20,312 nt of DNA, taken from positions 1-20,312 of IMG/VR virus record IMGVR_UViG_3300021959_000533. One strand, 5' to 3'. Source of the DNA: a virus. Below, piece after piece: positions 7,086-14,535 of the stretch. The notes below the pieces were generated by a model. The model did not search any database and was not told where the DNA came from. It saw nothing but the letters and a program-made list of their open reading frames with translations. Each line of letters starts with the position of its first letter. Position 1 is the first letter of the stretch. The translations under genes were made by a program, and so were the position numbers.

Positions 7086-8734
7086 TATGCAAACTCCCCG
7101 ACTATTTCCAAAAATTCTTCTGTCAGCTCAGGAAATAGCTCCTGCGCTTTGTCCCATCCTTCCCCATCTTGCGCCCATAACGAAAACATATTGGCAAAGT
7201 TTTCGGTTTGCTGGGATTGGATGCCATTTCTTCCCATAAAATAGCTGCCTCCGTGACCAAACCCTCTTGCTTCGTCATACATAGCCCCCTGACTCATACT
7301 GTCGATAATGTCTGAAATTAAATCAGCTCCGGGGAATTTAGGTGCTGATGTAGTTCCCCTAACAATCCCTTTCCATTTGCCAGACTTGGGGATGTATGGA
7401 ACCGTCTCCATCAGCTCTTCCCTTAGCTCTTTGACCCGGTTAATAACCGCAGCATCCCTCGATCTCATTTTTTGCAAAGGGCTAAGACCCTCGCTGAATT
7501 GCTGAAATACGCCTAATTTCTTAGCGTCCGACTTGGCTGCGTCAGGAAAAAACGCTTCTGAGACGGTAGAAGTTGCCGATCCACCAAGATCGTAGTCTAT
7601 GTGATGCCCATACTCATGCAAGAACACGCCTTTGTTCTTTTTATAGGTCGAAATTGATTTTGTTCCGGGTCGATAAAAAGCCCTAGCTCTGGAGGCTTTA
7701 ATTTCTGGCTTGTCTAAGCCTTCGATTATCTTCGCCGCTTCTGGCCTTATTCCTCCGTCTGAGTTGGCCAAATCGTCCCATTGTTTAGGCAAGCCTGTTT
7801 TGGCTTTCGGGAAAGCTCCTCGCGTGCGTGGTTGCTCCTCCTCAATCTCTTCAACTTCAGGTTCAACGATTGGCAGCCAATGATGGCGACAATTGTAACC
7901 GCCTCTAACTATGAAGGGATCTCCCGGCGCTTTTCCTGCCCAAGTTCCCTCCCATTTTCTTTGGATCTCTTCCTCTGTAAACGTCTTGCCCACATTGTTT
8001 ATACAGAAATCTCTGCTGTCGCGTATCACGTCGCCATAGTATTGGAAGTTGGTTATTCCTGCCTCATTCGCCGTCGATCTAGTTATTGACGCGCTATATT
8101 GTGCGAGGCTGTCGTTTGCCATTTGCGTGGCATAACGGCGCATATTGTTGCCTAGCCTATCTCGCGCATAGATGCTATGCAGTTTATCTATTGCATCCTG
8201 CTGCCGTTGACCTGTTGCCGTTTGCGCTATTTCTACCAGTTGACGAGCCTCTTCGTCGTCTGCTTGCTGGTATACGCCGTTTATCTGCCCGCGTAGCTCT
8301 TTTATAAGGTCGTTTTTACTTCGCCCTGTCAGCGTTGATTGGTAGATGCCTGTGGCGAGAGTGTCCAACTGCTGATCGGCTATGGCTTGAAAGCCTTGAA
8401 AACTGAGCTGCTGCAAGGCTTGAATAGCCTCTGGCGCAACTCTCGTAAAATCGCCGTAGTTTGACAGCATAGAAAACTGCCTGCTTGCTACGTCCACATA
8501 TCCGTCGATGATACCTTGCGCTTCAGATAGGAATTCAACGTCAATCAGGCGGCGCACTTCTTGCCTAGCCTGAAGCGACCATTCCAGATCAAACAGTTTC
8601 CCCGCTTTATCTGGGGCACTGTTGACGTAGGAAGCAATACTTCCCTCTAAACTTTGCAGAACCCCAGCCAGTCGGCGCTGATGAGTATCAGTGAGCCGCT
8701 CTAAAAAATCAGCATAATCGTCATTGGCCGCCAT
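7085..8734 (-). CDS. Minor head/head morphogenesis protein with C-terminal HExxH metallopeptidase-like domain
   Basis: This 549-residue protein sits immediately downstream of the portal (TAATG overlap), where SPP1 gp7/Mu F-type minor head proteins lie. Residues 1-295 are helical. They end in the family's conserved region: RDSRDFCINNVGKTFTEEEI, then DPFIVRGGYNCRHHWLPIV, with Cys and His pairs. About residues 305-549 are extra. They contain HEYGHHID (HExxH at 373-377, positions 7604-7618) and a downstream TENFANMFSLW with Glu511 as candidate third zinc ligand, a layout seen in zincin peptidases. The first domain likely helps portal/DNA packaging. Whether the second cleaves a head protein, acts on the host after ejection, or is inactive is unknown. 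Confidence 0.8.
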   Translation of the reverse strand: MAANDDYADFLERLTDTHQRRLAGVLQSLEGSIASYVNSAPDKAGKLFDLEWSLQARQEVRRLIDVEFLSEAQGIIDGYVDVASRQFSMLSNYGDFTRVAPEAIQALQQLSFQGFQAIADQQLDTLATGIYQSTLTGRSKNDLIKELRGQINGVYQQADDEEARQLVEIAQTATGQRQQDAIDKLHSIYARDRLGNNMRRYATQMANDSLAQYSASITRSTANEAGITNFQYYGDVIRDSRDFCINNVGKTFTEEEIQRKWEGTWAGKAPGDPFIVRGGYNCRHHWLPIVEPEVEEIEEEQPRTRGAFPKAKTGLPKQWDDLANSDGGIRPEAAKIIEGLDKPEIKASRARAFYRPGTKSISTYKKNKGVFLHEYGHHIDYDLGGSATSTVSEAFFPDAAKSDAKKLGVFQQFSEGLSPLQKMRSRDAAVINRVKELREELMETVPYIPKSGKWKGIVRGTTSAPKFPGADLISDIIDSMSQGAMYDEARGFGHGGSYFMGRNGIQSQQTENFANMFSLWAQDGEGWDKAQELFPELTEEFLEIVGEFA

Positions 8735-10107
8735 TATTCAGCCTGTATCGGAAACTGTCCTATGACGCGGGTTTGTGCTTCGATCTCTTTGTGTGCTTCT
8801 GATAGCTTTTCATCGTCTAGCACTAAATCAGCAATCTGTTTATCTACTTCGCGCTGCATGGTGGTAGAAGGTACGCCGCTGGCTCTGACTTGCTGCAAGA
8901 ATATCAACTCTTTCTCGTAATCGCGCAGATCAAAAGCATCAGGGTAGAACACCTCAACGTCAGGCGTGATTCCTAGCCAGTTGCAGAAATATCCCCAGAT
9001 GTGCTCCTCGGCAAGTTCAAGCAAATCGGCTTTTTCTGATAGCTTGGCGTTAAGCATCTGAAACTCGGTTTGCATTGCTACGCCTGATTGGGTTAGTGCT
9101 TCAGTGCCTCTAACCGCACCCATGTGCGCCATCTTGTTGATCGCTTCGACCTTATCCTTAATTGCTTCCCTGATTGAGTCGATATTCTGGCCGCTAGGTT
9201 GTAACAGGTAAGGGTTCAGGCCGGGGTCGCTGTCCTCAGACAAGTTAATAACCGATCCTGCCCCAGCACTTGCGTCTGCGTCATAGGTTTTAACCAGAGA
9301 AGGGTGGTTGCTGATTCTGATGAGCTGCTCGATCTCACTAAGCTCTTGGTAGATCGCCTTCTGCATTAGCGCAACGTCACTCAGATCACTGATCCCTATG
9401 CCTCTGACAATGCTACGTGCTGCGGGTAAAAATGCCGCTGGTATCTTCCCGAGCGGATTGGGTATCTCTTCGATCTTGGTTTCTGCGTGGCCGTCGTCTT
9501 TCCAAAACTCAATGATGTCTTTGCGCCACAACCTGTAATAGCTAACTGTTGTAGTTGCGTCTTCCCTGTCGATTGACTCTCTCAGCTTCAGGTATGTCAG
9601 CTCAAATCGACCGCTCGGAGTGCGCTCATACTTCCAATCAAACACGTTTTCAGGAGTAAATAGGGTCACATAGGGCCGAATATCTTGGTCTAGCTCTTCT
9701 GCGCGTGTCTGTGCATTGCTCTGCGGCTTATCTACTAATATCCATACGTGGCCATAAACAGAAGACCATATCTGTGCTTGCTTCATAAAGCTGTTGAAGC
9801 TCATACCGTCAAGGTCAGCGTCTTTAACGAACGATTCCAGAGCGGGGTTGTTTGTCAGGCCGCTGAAGTTGCGGACAGGTGGAACCCTCCACAGAAACGA
9901 CGAATATATATGCACAATGTTTCGACAGTGGTTATCAACAGGGGTCAATGCAACCCGTCTGCTGTATTCATCTTTGGATTCGTTTAGATATGCGGTCAAG
10001 TATGACCCGTTCTGATAATCCTCGCCGCCTAGATATGAGCGAAGGTATAACTCCCACCGCTGCTCGTGTATGTCATAATCGGGGTGCTGATATTCTAAAA
10101 ATCGCAT
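8734..10107 (-). CDS. Portal protein
   Basis: This 457-residue protein lies between TerL and the minor head protein, the standard portal place. It forms the dodecameric ring through which DNA enters and leaves. Portal-like features are the early PVDNHCRNIVHIYSSFLWRVPP segment, then WSSVYGHVWILVDKP. A helical region EAIKDKVEAINKMAHMGAVRG and SGVAMQTEFQMLNAKLSEKADLLE come near the C-terminal third, typical of portal clip/wing helices. The start is taken as ATG at 10107, overlapping the TerL stop as TAATG, with AGGTGG five bases upstream. A GTG nine bases earlier falls inside that binding site. Confidence 0.85.
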   Translation of the reverse strand: MRFLEYQHPDYDIHEQRWELYLRSYLGGEDYQNGSYLTAYLNESKDEYSRRVALTPVDNHCRNIVHIYSSFLWRVPPVRNFSGLTNNPALESFVKDADLDGMSFNSFMKQAQIWSSVYGHVWILVDKPQSNAQTRAEELDQDIRPYVTLFTPENVFDWKYERTPSGRFELTYLKLRESIDREDATTTVSYYRLWRKDIIEFWKDDGHAETKIEEIPNPLGKIPAAFLPAARSIVRGIGISDLSDVALMQKAIYQELSEIEQLIRISNHPSLVKTYDADASAGAGSVINLSEDSDPGLNPYLLQPSGQNIDSIREAIKDKVEAINKMAHMGAVRGTEALTQSGVAMQTEFQMLNAKLSEKADLLELAEEHIWGYFCNWLGITPDVEVFYPDAFDLRDYEKELIFLQQVRASGVPSTTMQREVDKQIADLVLDDEKLSEAHKEIEAQTRVIGQFPIQAE

Positions 10108-11321
10108 TAAGTCCACCTCGTAGGCTGTGGCGTTTCATGTTCCTTGCGAATGGGGAACATATATTCGATTAAGTAGCCGAGTGCATCATTCATATGATCG
10201 AACCCGTCATCCTTATTTGGCTGGCTGGTGCCTTCTTTGTACGTTTGACGCTCCAAGCTGTTGATTACGTTTTTACAGTTTGGCGTAACAAATAACCGCC
10301 GTTTTTGCTTACTAGATAGCAGTCGGCTGTTGACACTGTTTATCCTATCACGTATTGCCGGATGCTTACTGCGTACTTTAACCCGAAACCCTGCGTTTTG
10401 TAATATGTTTAGGTCTGTGCGACTACCGGCTGAGGTCTTGCGCTGGGCTGATGCCGGGTCAGGATATATCGTGATCGCGTTTGTTCTATACCTCTGCCTG
10501 ATCTCGTCCACCATCTCATCGGTGTTTGATCCATACATCACGATCTCGTCTATGGCGTGCAACGTGCCGCCATTCCTAACACAGACAACTGCCGACATTG
10601 GGTCAACGTTGAAGTCCATCCCGATATGTAGCTCCTCGGCTGAGGCATTATACGCTTTGACTGACTGCTCGCGGCTAAATGCGTAATAGATAATACCGCT
10701 GTAATTGACGAATCGAGCTTCGTATTCTTGCTGAAATGTTCTTTCATCGAGGTCGTTTTTGGCTGATTCTATCTCGTCAGGGTCAACGTTGCCACCGTCG
10801 ATAGTCGTATACTGGAACGCTTCCCATGATTCTTGACCGTCTACGCCCCTCGTCCACAGATCATAGAAGTGGTTTCTGCCTTTGGGTGTACCGATAAATA
10901 GCGCACTTCCGCGTCTATCAGATAGCGATGGCCGCAGCACCTCATGCCATGCCTCTGGCCGCATATCAGCAAACTCATCTAATACGCAAAAATCTAACGC
11001 TCGACCTCGCAGATTGTCGGGTTTCTCCGCACCCTTTAGGGCTATGCCTGAACCGTTACGGAGGTCAATACTCAGCGCCGTCTCGTTTTTCTTGGTCATG
11101 TAACCGTCAGGTATCGCGTCAACCAACATATTCCACGCTATTTCCTTAGCGGCTTTATACGTTGGGGCAACATACCAACAGTTTTGGGATTTACTTTGCA
11201 ACGCGTGCTTTAACAGCTCATAGGTTGACAAGAAGGTTTTTCCAAACCGACGACCCGCTACAACGACCCTAAACCGCGAGTCATTGAAGAAGATGTCATC
11301 TTGGGGTTTGGTCAGCTTCAT
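10107..11321 (-). CDS. terL: Terminase large subunit (packaging ATPase and nuclease)
   Basis: This 404-residue protein has a complete two-domain motor. Walker A is GRRFGKT (23-29), Walker B is FCVLDEF with Asp115/Glu116, and the coupling motif is GTPKG (144-148). The RNase H-like nuclease has acidic residues in MDFN (Asp236), YPDPA (Asp288) and DHMNDALGY (Asp375/Asp379). It pumps DNA into the prohead and cuts the concatemer. It overlaps TerS by 26 bases and portal by TAATG. All key residues are present. Packaging type (cos or headful) cannot be decided by eye. Confidence 0.95.
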   Translation of the reverse strand: MKLTKPQDDIFFNDSRFRVVVAGRRFGKTFLSTYELLKHALQSKSQNCWYVAPTYKAAKEIAWNMLVDAIPDGYMTKKNETALSIDLRNGSGIALKGAEKPDNLRGRALDFCVLDEFADMRPEAWHEVLRPSLSDRRGSALFIGTPKGRNHFYDLWTRGVDGQESWEAFQYTTIDGGNVDPDEIESAKNDLDERTFQQEYEARFVNYSGIIYYAFSREQSVKAYNASAEELHIGMDFNVDPMSAVVCVRNGGTLHAIDEIVMYGSNTDEMVDEIRQRYRTNAITIYPDPASAQRKTSAGSRTDLNILQNAGFRVKVRSKHPAIRDRINSVNSRLLSSKQKRRLFVTPNCKNVINSLERQTYKEGTSQPNKDDGFDHMNDALGYLIEYMFPIRKEHETPQPTRWT

Positions 11322-11649
11322 CGGCTCTCTGTATTACGATTGGCGGTAAATCAACAGGCTCTGATTCTGGCTGATCCCGCTGTCCTAACCAGTTCTTGCC
11401 AAGCCATATTAACATCGTCGTATTGCCATCCATTGCGGTCGTATATTGCTTCCGTCTTAGGCTCATTTTGCCAGTGCTGGCCTTTTGCTTGAAATACTCC
11501 GCAAAACTGACCTCATGCTCGCGCTTGCAGGCTCTGTTAAGAGTGTCGTAGCTGATGCCAAGAATCGACGCTTGCTCTTCACCTGTGCAGTGAATCGCGC
11601 ACATCTGATCGACTTGCTCCCAGTCTATTTCTATCAGTGGTCTGGCCAT
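11296..11649 (-). CDS. terS: Terminase small subunit
   Basis: This 117-residue protein begins MARPLIEIDWEQVDQMCAIH. An N-terminal helix-turn-helix (about 10-45: EEQASILGISYDTLNRACKRE) is followed by helices and then SLRRKQYTTAM and TMLIWLGKNWLGQ. This pattern is common in small terminase subunits of siphophages and packaging-linked proteins. It recognises the packaging site and loads TerL. It overlaps the terL start by 26 bases. No clear Shine-Dalgarno is seen before its ATG; the upstream gene stops three bases away, so translation is probably by reinitiation. Confidence 0.85.
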   Translation of the reverse strand: MARPLIEIDWEQVDQMCAIHCTGEEQASILGISYDTLNRACKREHEVSFAEYFKQKASTGKMSLRRKQYTTAMDGNTTMLIWLGKNWLGQRDQPESEPVDLPPIVIQRADEADQTPR

Positions 11650-11652
11650 TGT

Positions 11653-12048
11653 TTAGCTGACAAACGTCTGTTTAATTATTAGCTCCTCGTCTTCGTATTC
11701 TTGGCTCGCAATCTCGAATTTGTTCATCGCTTTACGGCTGCTTCCCACCCCGCCAAGATCCGCGTATACGCTAGACCCAAACCCAATACAGCCCACGACA
11801 TCATCAGCAGTGTTAGCAACATGAATGAGTATGTGAGTACGATTAGGCACTTCAAGCACTTCCCAGACATTTGGGCCGAATCTTGGCGAATTTCGCCTGC
11901 CAAGTCGATAGTAGCCCTCTGGTATGCAAGATACATAAGGTTGGTTATCTTTCCAAGGTTTCTCGATAGTCCAAAAAACATGCTCTCCATAAACGGCTTT
12001 CCCCAAAGTTCGATCTGGCAATAAAGCAAATCTAGTTATTTCAATCAT
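11653..12048 (-). CDS. DUF5675-type protein
   Basis: This 131-residue protein has EKPWKDNQPYVSCIPEGYY, then RFGPNVWEVLEVPNRTHILIH and ADDVVGCIGFG, the signature order of the DUF5675 family found in many phages. The conserved Cys/His (SCIP, ILIHVAN, GCIGFG) resemble a small active site, reminiscent of L,D-transpeptidase-like folds. The function is not established, though a peptidoglycan-related role has been suggested by such resemblance (inference). It is the first gene of the late unit, directly downstream of the leftward promoter at 12112-12086, ahead of terS. Confidence 0.75.
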   Translation of the reverse strand: MIEITRFALLPDRTLGKAVYGEHVFWTIEKPWKDNQPYVSCIPEGYYRLGRRNSPRFGPNVWEVLEVPNRTHILIHVANTADDVVGCIGFGSSVYADLGGVGSSRKAMNKFEIASQEYEDEELIIKQTFVS

Positions 12049-12085
12049 CGGTCAATTTCTCTTTGAAACTACGCAAGTATATCCC

Positions 12086-12112
12086 ATTTTATAAATATTA
12101 TGTTTATGTCAA
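12086..12112 (-). promoter_or_regulatory. Leftward sigma70-type promoter for the late unit
   Basis: On the minus strand, TTGACA (12112-12107) and TAAAAT (12091-12086) are separated by 15 bases. A start near 12079 would leave about 30 bases of leader before the ATG at 12048. The spacer is short, so an activator may be needed, which would suit a late promoter. Confidence 0.55.
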
Positions 12113-12120
12113 AAGTTTTG
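12110..12120. promoter_or_regulatory. Candidate operator palindrome between divergent promoters
   Basis: CAAAAGTTTTG is an 11-base perfect palindrome lying between, and touching, the -35 boxes of the two back-to-back promoters. A protein bound here could control both the late unit and the small rightward unit. No binding protein is known. Confidence 0.35.
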
Positions 12121-12148
12121 TTGACATTGATGATGTGATCCTTAAAAT
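12121..12148 (+). promoter_or_regulatory. Rightward sigma70 promoter for the small-gene unit
   Basis: TTGACA (12121-12126), a 16-base spacer and TAAAAT (12143-12148) make a near-consensus promoter. The expected start is near 12155, about 20 bases before the first ATG, with GGAG at 12164-12167. It should be active with host RNA polymerase alone. Confidence 0.75.
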
Positions 12149-12174
12149 AGGTATCAAGAAAACGGAGAAGAGCA

Positions 12175-12366
12175 ATGATAGTTATTGAGTACAGAGTCGA
12201 GCAGCGTGGATCGCCTCTTATCAGTGGTAAAGAGTACCCTGATTTTCGAGTGGCCTTGTATGCAAATGGCGAGTGGAAAAACGAATGGGGCAATCTATGG
12301 AGCAAGAAGAAAGCCGATGATGTCGCTAAACGTTTAAACACGAATATTAAAAAGGGGTTTCTATGA
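12175..12366 (+). CDS. Small protein, unknown function
   Basis: This 63-residue protein begins MIVIEYRVEQRGSPLISGKE. It is beta-rich and aromatic (DFRVALYANGEWKNEWGNLW) in the first two thirds, with a Lys-rich C-terminal helix (KKKADDVAKRLNTNIKKG). No family is recognised. It is the first gene of a rightward unit with its own strong promoter and Shine-Dalgarno. Its stop overlaps the next start as ATGA. Such promoter-proximal small genes in phages often act early on the host, but nothing in the sequence proves it. Confidence 0.6.
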   Translation: MIVIEYRVEQRGSPLISGKEYPDFRVALYANGEWKNEWGNLWSKKKADDVAKRLNTNIKKGFL

Positions 12367-12539
12367 ATCGGCTTACTAAAATCGTTATCGGGTTACTTGT
12401 TTTTTTGCTTGTATTGCTTGTGTCTAGCCAAGACTTTGAGCACCAGACCATGATAGACGGCGAATATACGTACAATGTCTGTTCTGGTTTTTGGCCTGAT
12501 TACAAAGATCTTAAACCTGACTGCGAGGCTGGCGAATGA
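12363..12539 (+). CDS. Small membrane-anchored or exported protein
   Basis: This 58-residue protein begins MNRLTKIVIG and continues with LLVFLLVLLVSS, a basic start plus one hydrophobic segment (about 7-21). It is either an uncleaved inner-membrane anchor or a signal peptide. The rest (about 22-58) would be periplasmic and holds two cysteines about 15 residues apart (NVCSGFWPDYKDLKPDC), which could form a disulfide. No lipobox is evident. It overlaps both neighbours as ATGA. Superinfection exclusion or lysis control are possible roles for such proteins, but only by analogy. Confidence 0.6.
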   Translation: MNRLTKIVIGLLVFLLVLLVSSQDFEHQTMIDGEYTYNVCSGFWPDYKDLKPDCEAGE

Positions 12540-12841
12540 ACGGGAAATGGAGCAAAGAGAATTTCGAGCAATTTGACCGCGAAAATCCAGACATTTTTAA
12601 AACCTTCGCGCACTTCGCCTTAATCGCTACGCGGCACCGACGCTACTATTCGGCCAAGGCTGTTTTTCATCGGGTTAGATGGGAGACTATGGTTTCAGGC
12701 AAGGATGATTCCTACAAGATTGATGACGGCTGGATCAGCCATTACGCCCGAAAGTTTATGATCTGCTATCCAGAGCATGATGGGTTTTTTCAGACTCGCA
12801 GCCGCCGAGATAGTTACCATAACGTTTCACGTGAAACATAA
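12536..12841 (+). CDS. Conserved phage hypothetical protein
   Basis: This 101-residue basic protein has the order FDRENPDIFKTFAHFALIA, then RRYYSAKAVFHRVRWET, KIDDGWISHYARKFM and YPEHDGFFQTR. I recognise the pattern 'NP..y..F..f.......R..Y.A..I..riRW.t......f.i.n....yyaR.f...yP...gfF..R' from small proteins in phages and mobile elements of Proteobacteria; no function is established. The compact helical, Arg/Trp-rich layout would suit nucleic-acid binding (inference). Its last five codons (VSRET) overlap a parS-like palindrome, so codon choice there may be constrained by a DNA site. Confidence 0.65.
   Translation: MNGKWSKENFEQFDRENPDIFKTFAHFALIATRHRRYYSAKAVFHRVRWETMVSGKDDSYKIDDGWISHYARKFMICYPEHDGFFQTRSRRDSYHNVSRET
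12823..12838. promoter_or_regulatory. parS-like ParB-binding site
   Basis: CGTTTCACGTGAAACA contains the perfect 14-base palindrome GTTTCACGTGAAAC. It matches 15 of 16 positions of the bacterial chromosomal parS consensus TGTTTCACGTGAAACA, and all specified positions of the looser NGTTNCACGTGAAACN form. It overlaps the end of the upstream gene. No ParA or ParB gene is visible in this window. Confidence 0.6.
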
Positions 12842-12853
12842 GAAGGCGGTCGC

Positions 12854-13000
12854 ATGAAAGTAATCGATAAAGAGTTAAAAGGCAGATTCACTATTGTTTA
12901 CTATGGTCAGGAAAGACCTTGGCACATCGAATGGAAAGTGATGGTGGATAATTGGGGCGTTATGGGGCCAAAATGGATTTATAAAGGGAGAAAAAAATGA
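12854..13000 (+). CDS. Small protein, unknown function
   Basis: This 48-residue protein (MKVIDKELKGRFTIVYYGQE at the start) is basic and rich in Trp and Tyr, ending KWIYKGRKK. It is probably a small beta-sheet domain. No family is recognised. It starts 13 bases after the previous stop with AAGGCGG as a binding site, and overlaps the next gene as ATGA, which supports it as a real member of the rightward unit despite its length. Confidence 0.5.
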   Translation: MKVIDKELKGRFTIVYYGQERPWHIEWKVMVDNWGVMGPKWIYKGRKK

Positions 13001-13146
13001 AACCAACTAGGAATGAGCTTTTGTTAGCCTTACTTGCGCTTGTCAAAGTGCGGGAGACCTACGATAACCTTGATCCTTGCGATGACATGGAGGTTTTAGA
13101 CGTTATCAGGCTGCTCGATCGATTACAGTCTGAGATGCCTAACTGA
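12997..13146 (+). CDS. Small protein, unknown function
   Basis: This 49-residue helical protein begins MKPTRNELLLALLALVKVRE and ends DRLQSEMPN. Two amphipathic helices are likely (4-20 and 31-46). No family is recognised. It overlaps the preceding start as ATGA, and GGGAG lies nine to five bases upstream of its ATG. It is the last gene of the rightward unit: its 3' end overlaps the 3' end of the convergent DUF3310 gene by eight bases, and no strong terminator is visible there. Confidence 0.5.
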   Translation: MKPTRNELLLALLALVKVRETYDNLDPCDDMEVLDVIRLLDRLQSEMPN

Positions 13147-13363
13147 CGTTATCGTCTAGGGCTGTTTCCCTTTCAATGAGGATCTCGATGTAGTGCGCTG
13201 CTTTCCTGAGATCCTCTACCCCGCCTTTATCCCGCCACCTAGAAATGTATTTCACCACTGCGTGCTCACATACGCCTAAATCATTGGCTAACGCGTATTC
13301 CAAGGGCTGAATCATCATTGTCTTGTACCAACTTCCTGCCACTTGACGATCCATTGCGCTCAT
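13139..13363 (-). CDS. DUF3310 family protein
   Basis: This 74-residue protein contains SWYKTMMIQPLEYALANDLG (11-30) then CEHAVVKYISRWRDKGGVEDL and RKAAHYIEILIE. This is the DUF3310 signature (y..IQP.eyi..N.L.f.eGNviKYi.R...KgG.eDL.KA..Yi..li). The family is common in phages beside DNA-metabolism genes; its biochemical role is not established. The start is ATG at 13363, fixed by AGGAG six bases upstream and by ATGA overlap with the phosphoesterase stop; the frame open further upstream is not used. It is the last gene of the leftward replication unit. Confidence 0.85.
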   Translation of the reverse strand: MSAMDRQVAGSWYKTMMIQPLEYALANDLGVCEHAVVKYISRWRDKGGVEDLRKAAHYIEILIERETALDDNVS

Positions 13364-14535
13364 ATTAACTCCTGAATGTTTGCCTTTAACCTTCCTTGCT
13401 CTCCGTACAATTTGTGGAGTATTACGCAAGTCATACTTCGAGAACTGGCATAGCCAGCACCAGCGTGGTAAGAATCGGCCGGTGCTAATATATTCCAGCT
13501 CTCGAACAAAGCTCCGGAATATTCTTCTTGATTCTTGTGGTGTATGTGGCCTGTCCAAACAAAGGTGTGATCTGACTCTCCCCATTGTTTCCTCAAATTA
13601 CTAACAATTGATCCGTGGAGATTGGACATTTTAATCCTATCTCCGTGGTGCGTCACAATTAGATTCTTGCCCCATTGCCACCAAACAAACTTGCTGGCGT
13701 TGTCAAATACCTTGACCCTTGGATCTTCCTCAAAGTACAAGCGCATAACCTCATTTAACCATAGGGCAGCATCTGGGTCATGATTCCCTCGGACGTTTAC
13801 GATCCACACTTGATTATGCTTTTCAAGCATACGTAAAACCGTACGCTTTATAACGTTGCTGGCTGCGCGGATGGTCTTAGAATACCTGCCGTCAGAGTCT
13901 AGTAGGTTTTTCGAGCTAGGGGTTGAGCTAGTGCTGTCGTTAATGTGCATAAAATCGCCAAGATTAACCAGCACACCAACCTCTCCCGCTGGCGCAGAGC
14001 TTACCAGTCGGTCTATCGCATTCTCCAAAAGCGTTTGGCTAATTTTAACGTCGTAGTCGTCGCCCATTGTTTCGCTGTGGTGAGCAAGCATCCCAAGGTG
14101 ATGATCCCCAATGATGTAACTAACCATAAGATCGTCGTCAGTGCTTGTAGGCGCGTCTGTGGGGGCATGTATTCCGGTGACCTCATCCTTAAATCCATCA
14201 ACAAATTCGGCTATTAGTTCTTCTAGTTTCTCTCGATCTGGCTCTTGAATGTGCCATTGCAGGACGATCTCGTTGTCCATATTGTAGGCGGTCGAGACTC
14301 GCTTGGTTGTAAATCCCGGCGCTACCTGTCTATTGAGATTATAATCAGGCGCAAATCCTTTGCGGCTTGCCCGCTTGTGTACCTTGCCGACTACCTCAGA
14401 AATGCGTTTAGGCTCTTTGCCTAATTGATTAGCGATCTCCGTCTGAGGCATTCCGCTGATGTGCATCTCGATTACCTGTGTCTGATAATCGGTGTTGCAA
14501 TATTCTAAATGCTCGGGAACGCTTTTACTCGTCAT
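13360..14535 (-). CDS. Calcineurin-type metallophosphoesterase with N-terminal HTH
   Basis: This 391-residue protein has all five phosphoesterase motifs in order: GDHH (143-146), GDFMH (193-197), GNHD (250-253), HHGD (296-299) and GHIHH (329-333). It should therefore bind two metal ions and hydrolyse phosphoesters. An N-terminal segment (about 17-55: TQVIEMHISGMPQTEIANQL, then KRISEVVGKVHKR) looks like a helix-turn-helix, so the enzyme may be brought to DNA. Similar two-part proteins occur in many phages. The substrate is unknown; nuclease, end-processing or nucleotide roles are all possible. It overlaps the gene before it by 11 bases and the DUF3310 gene by ATGA. Confidence 0.85.
   Translation of the reverse strand: MTSKSVPEHLEYCNTDYQTQVIEMHISGMPQTEIANQLGKEPKRISEVVGKVHKRASRKGFAPDYNLNRQVAPGFTTKRVSTAYNMDNEIVLQWHIQEPDREKLEELIAEFVDGFKDEVTGIHAPTDAPTSTDDDLMVSYIIGDHHLGMLAHHSETMGDDYDVKISQTLLENAIDRLVSSAPAGEVGVLVNLGDFMHINDSTSSTPSSKNLLDSDGRYSKTIRAASNVIKRTVLRMLEKHNQVWIVNVRGNHDPDAALWLNEVMRLYFEEDPRVKVFDNASKFVWWQWGKNLIVTHHGDRIKMSNLHGSIVSNLRKQWGESDHTFVWTGHIHHKNQEEYSGALFESWNILAPADSYHAGAGYASSRSMTCVILHKLYGEQGRLKANIQELI

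Noticed and set aside
10261-10686. 141-codon open frame on the plus strand
   Set aside because: It is fully antisense to the terminase large subunit, has low-complexity Ser/Leu composition, and no binding site or promoter.
12069-12341. 90-codon minus-strand frame over the divergent promoter region
   Set aside because: It covers both promoters and the first rightward gene, has no Shine-Dalgarno, and its sequence looks like reverse-read coding and AT-rich control DNA.
12175-13000. Duplication between the 63- and 48-residue Trp-rich proteins of the rightward unit
   Set aside because: Both have aromatic beta-type sequence, but I see no aligned stretch longer than a few residues.
13145-13173. 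Terminator for the rightward small-gene unit
   Set aside because: GACG-TTAT-CGTC and AGGG-CTGTTT-CCCT give only four-pair stems with a T-run of three, too weak to claim.
13364-13585. N-terminal extension of the DUF3310 gene
   Set aside because: The extension lies wholly inside the phosphoesterase gene in another frame; the ATG at 13363 has AGGAG and an ATGA overlap, and family similarity begins there.
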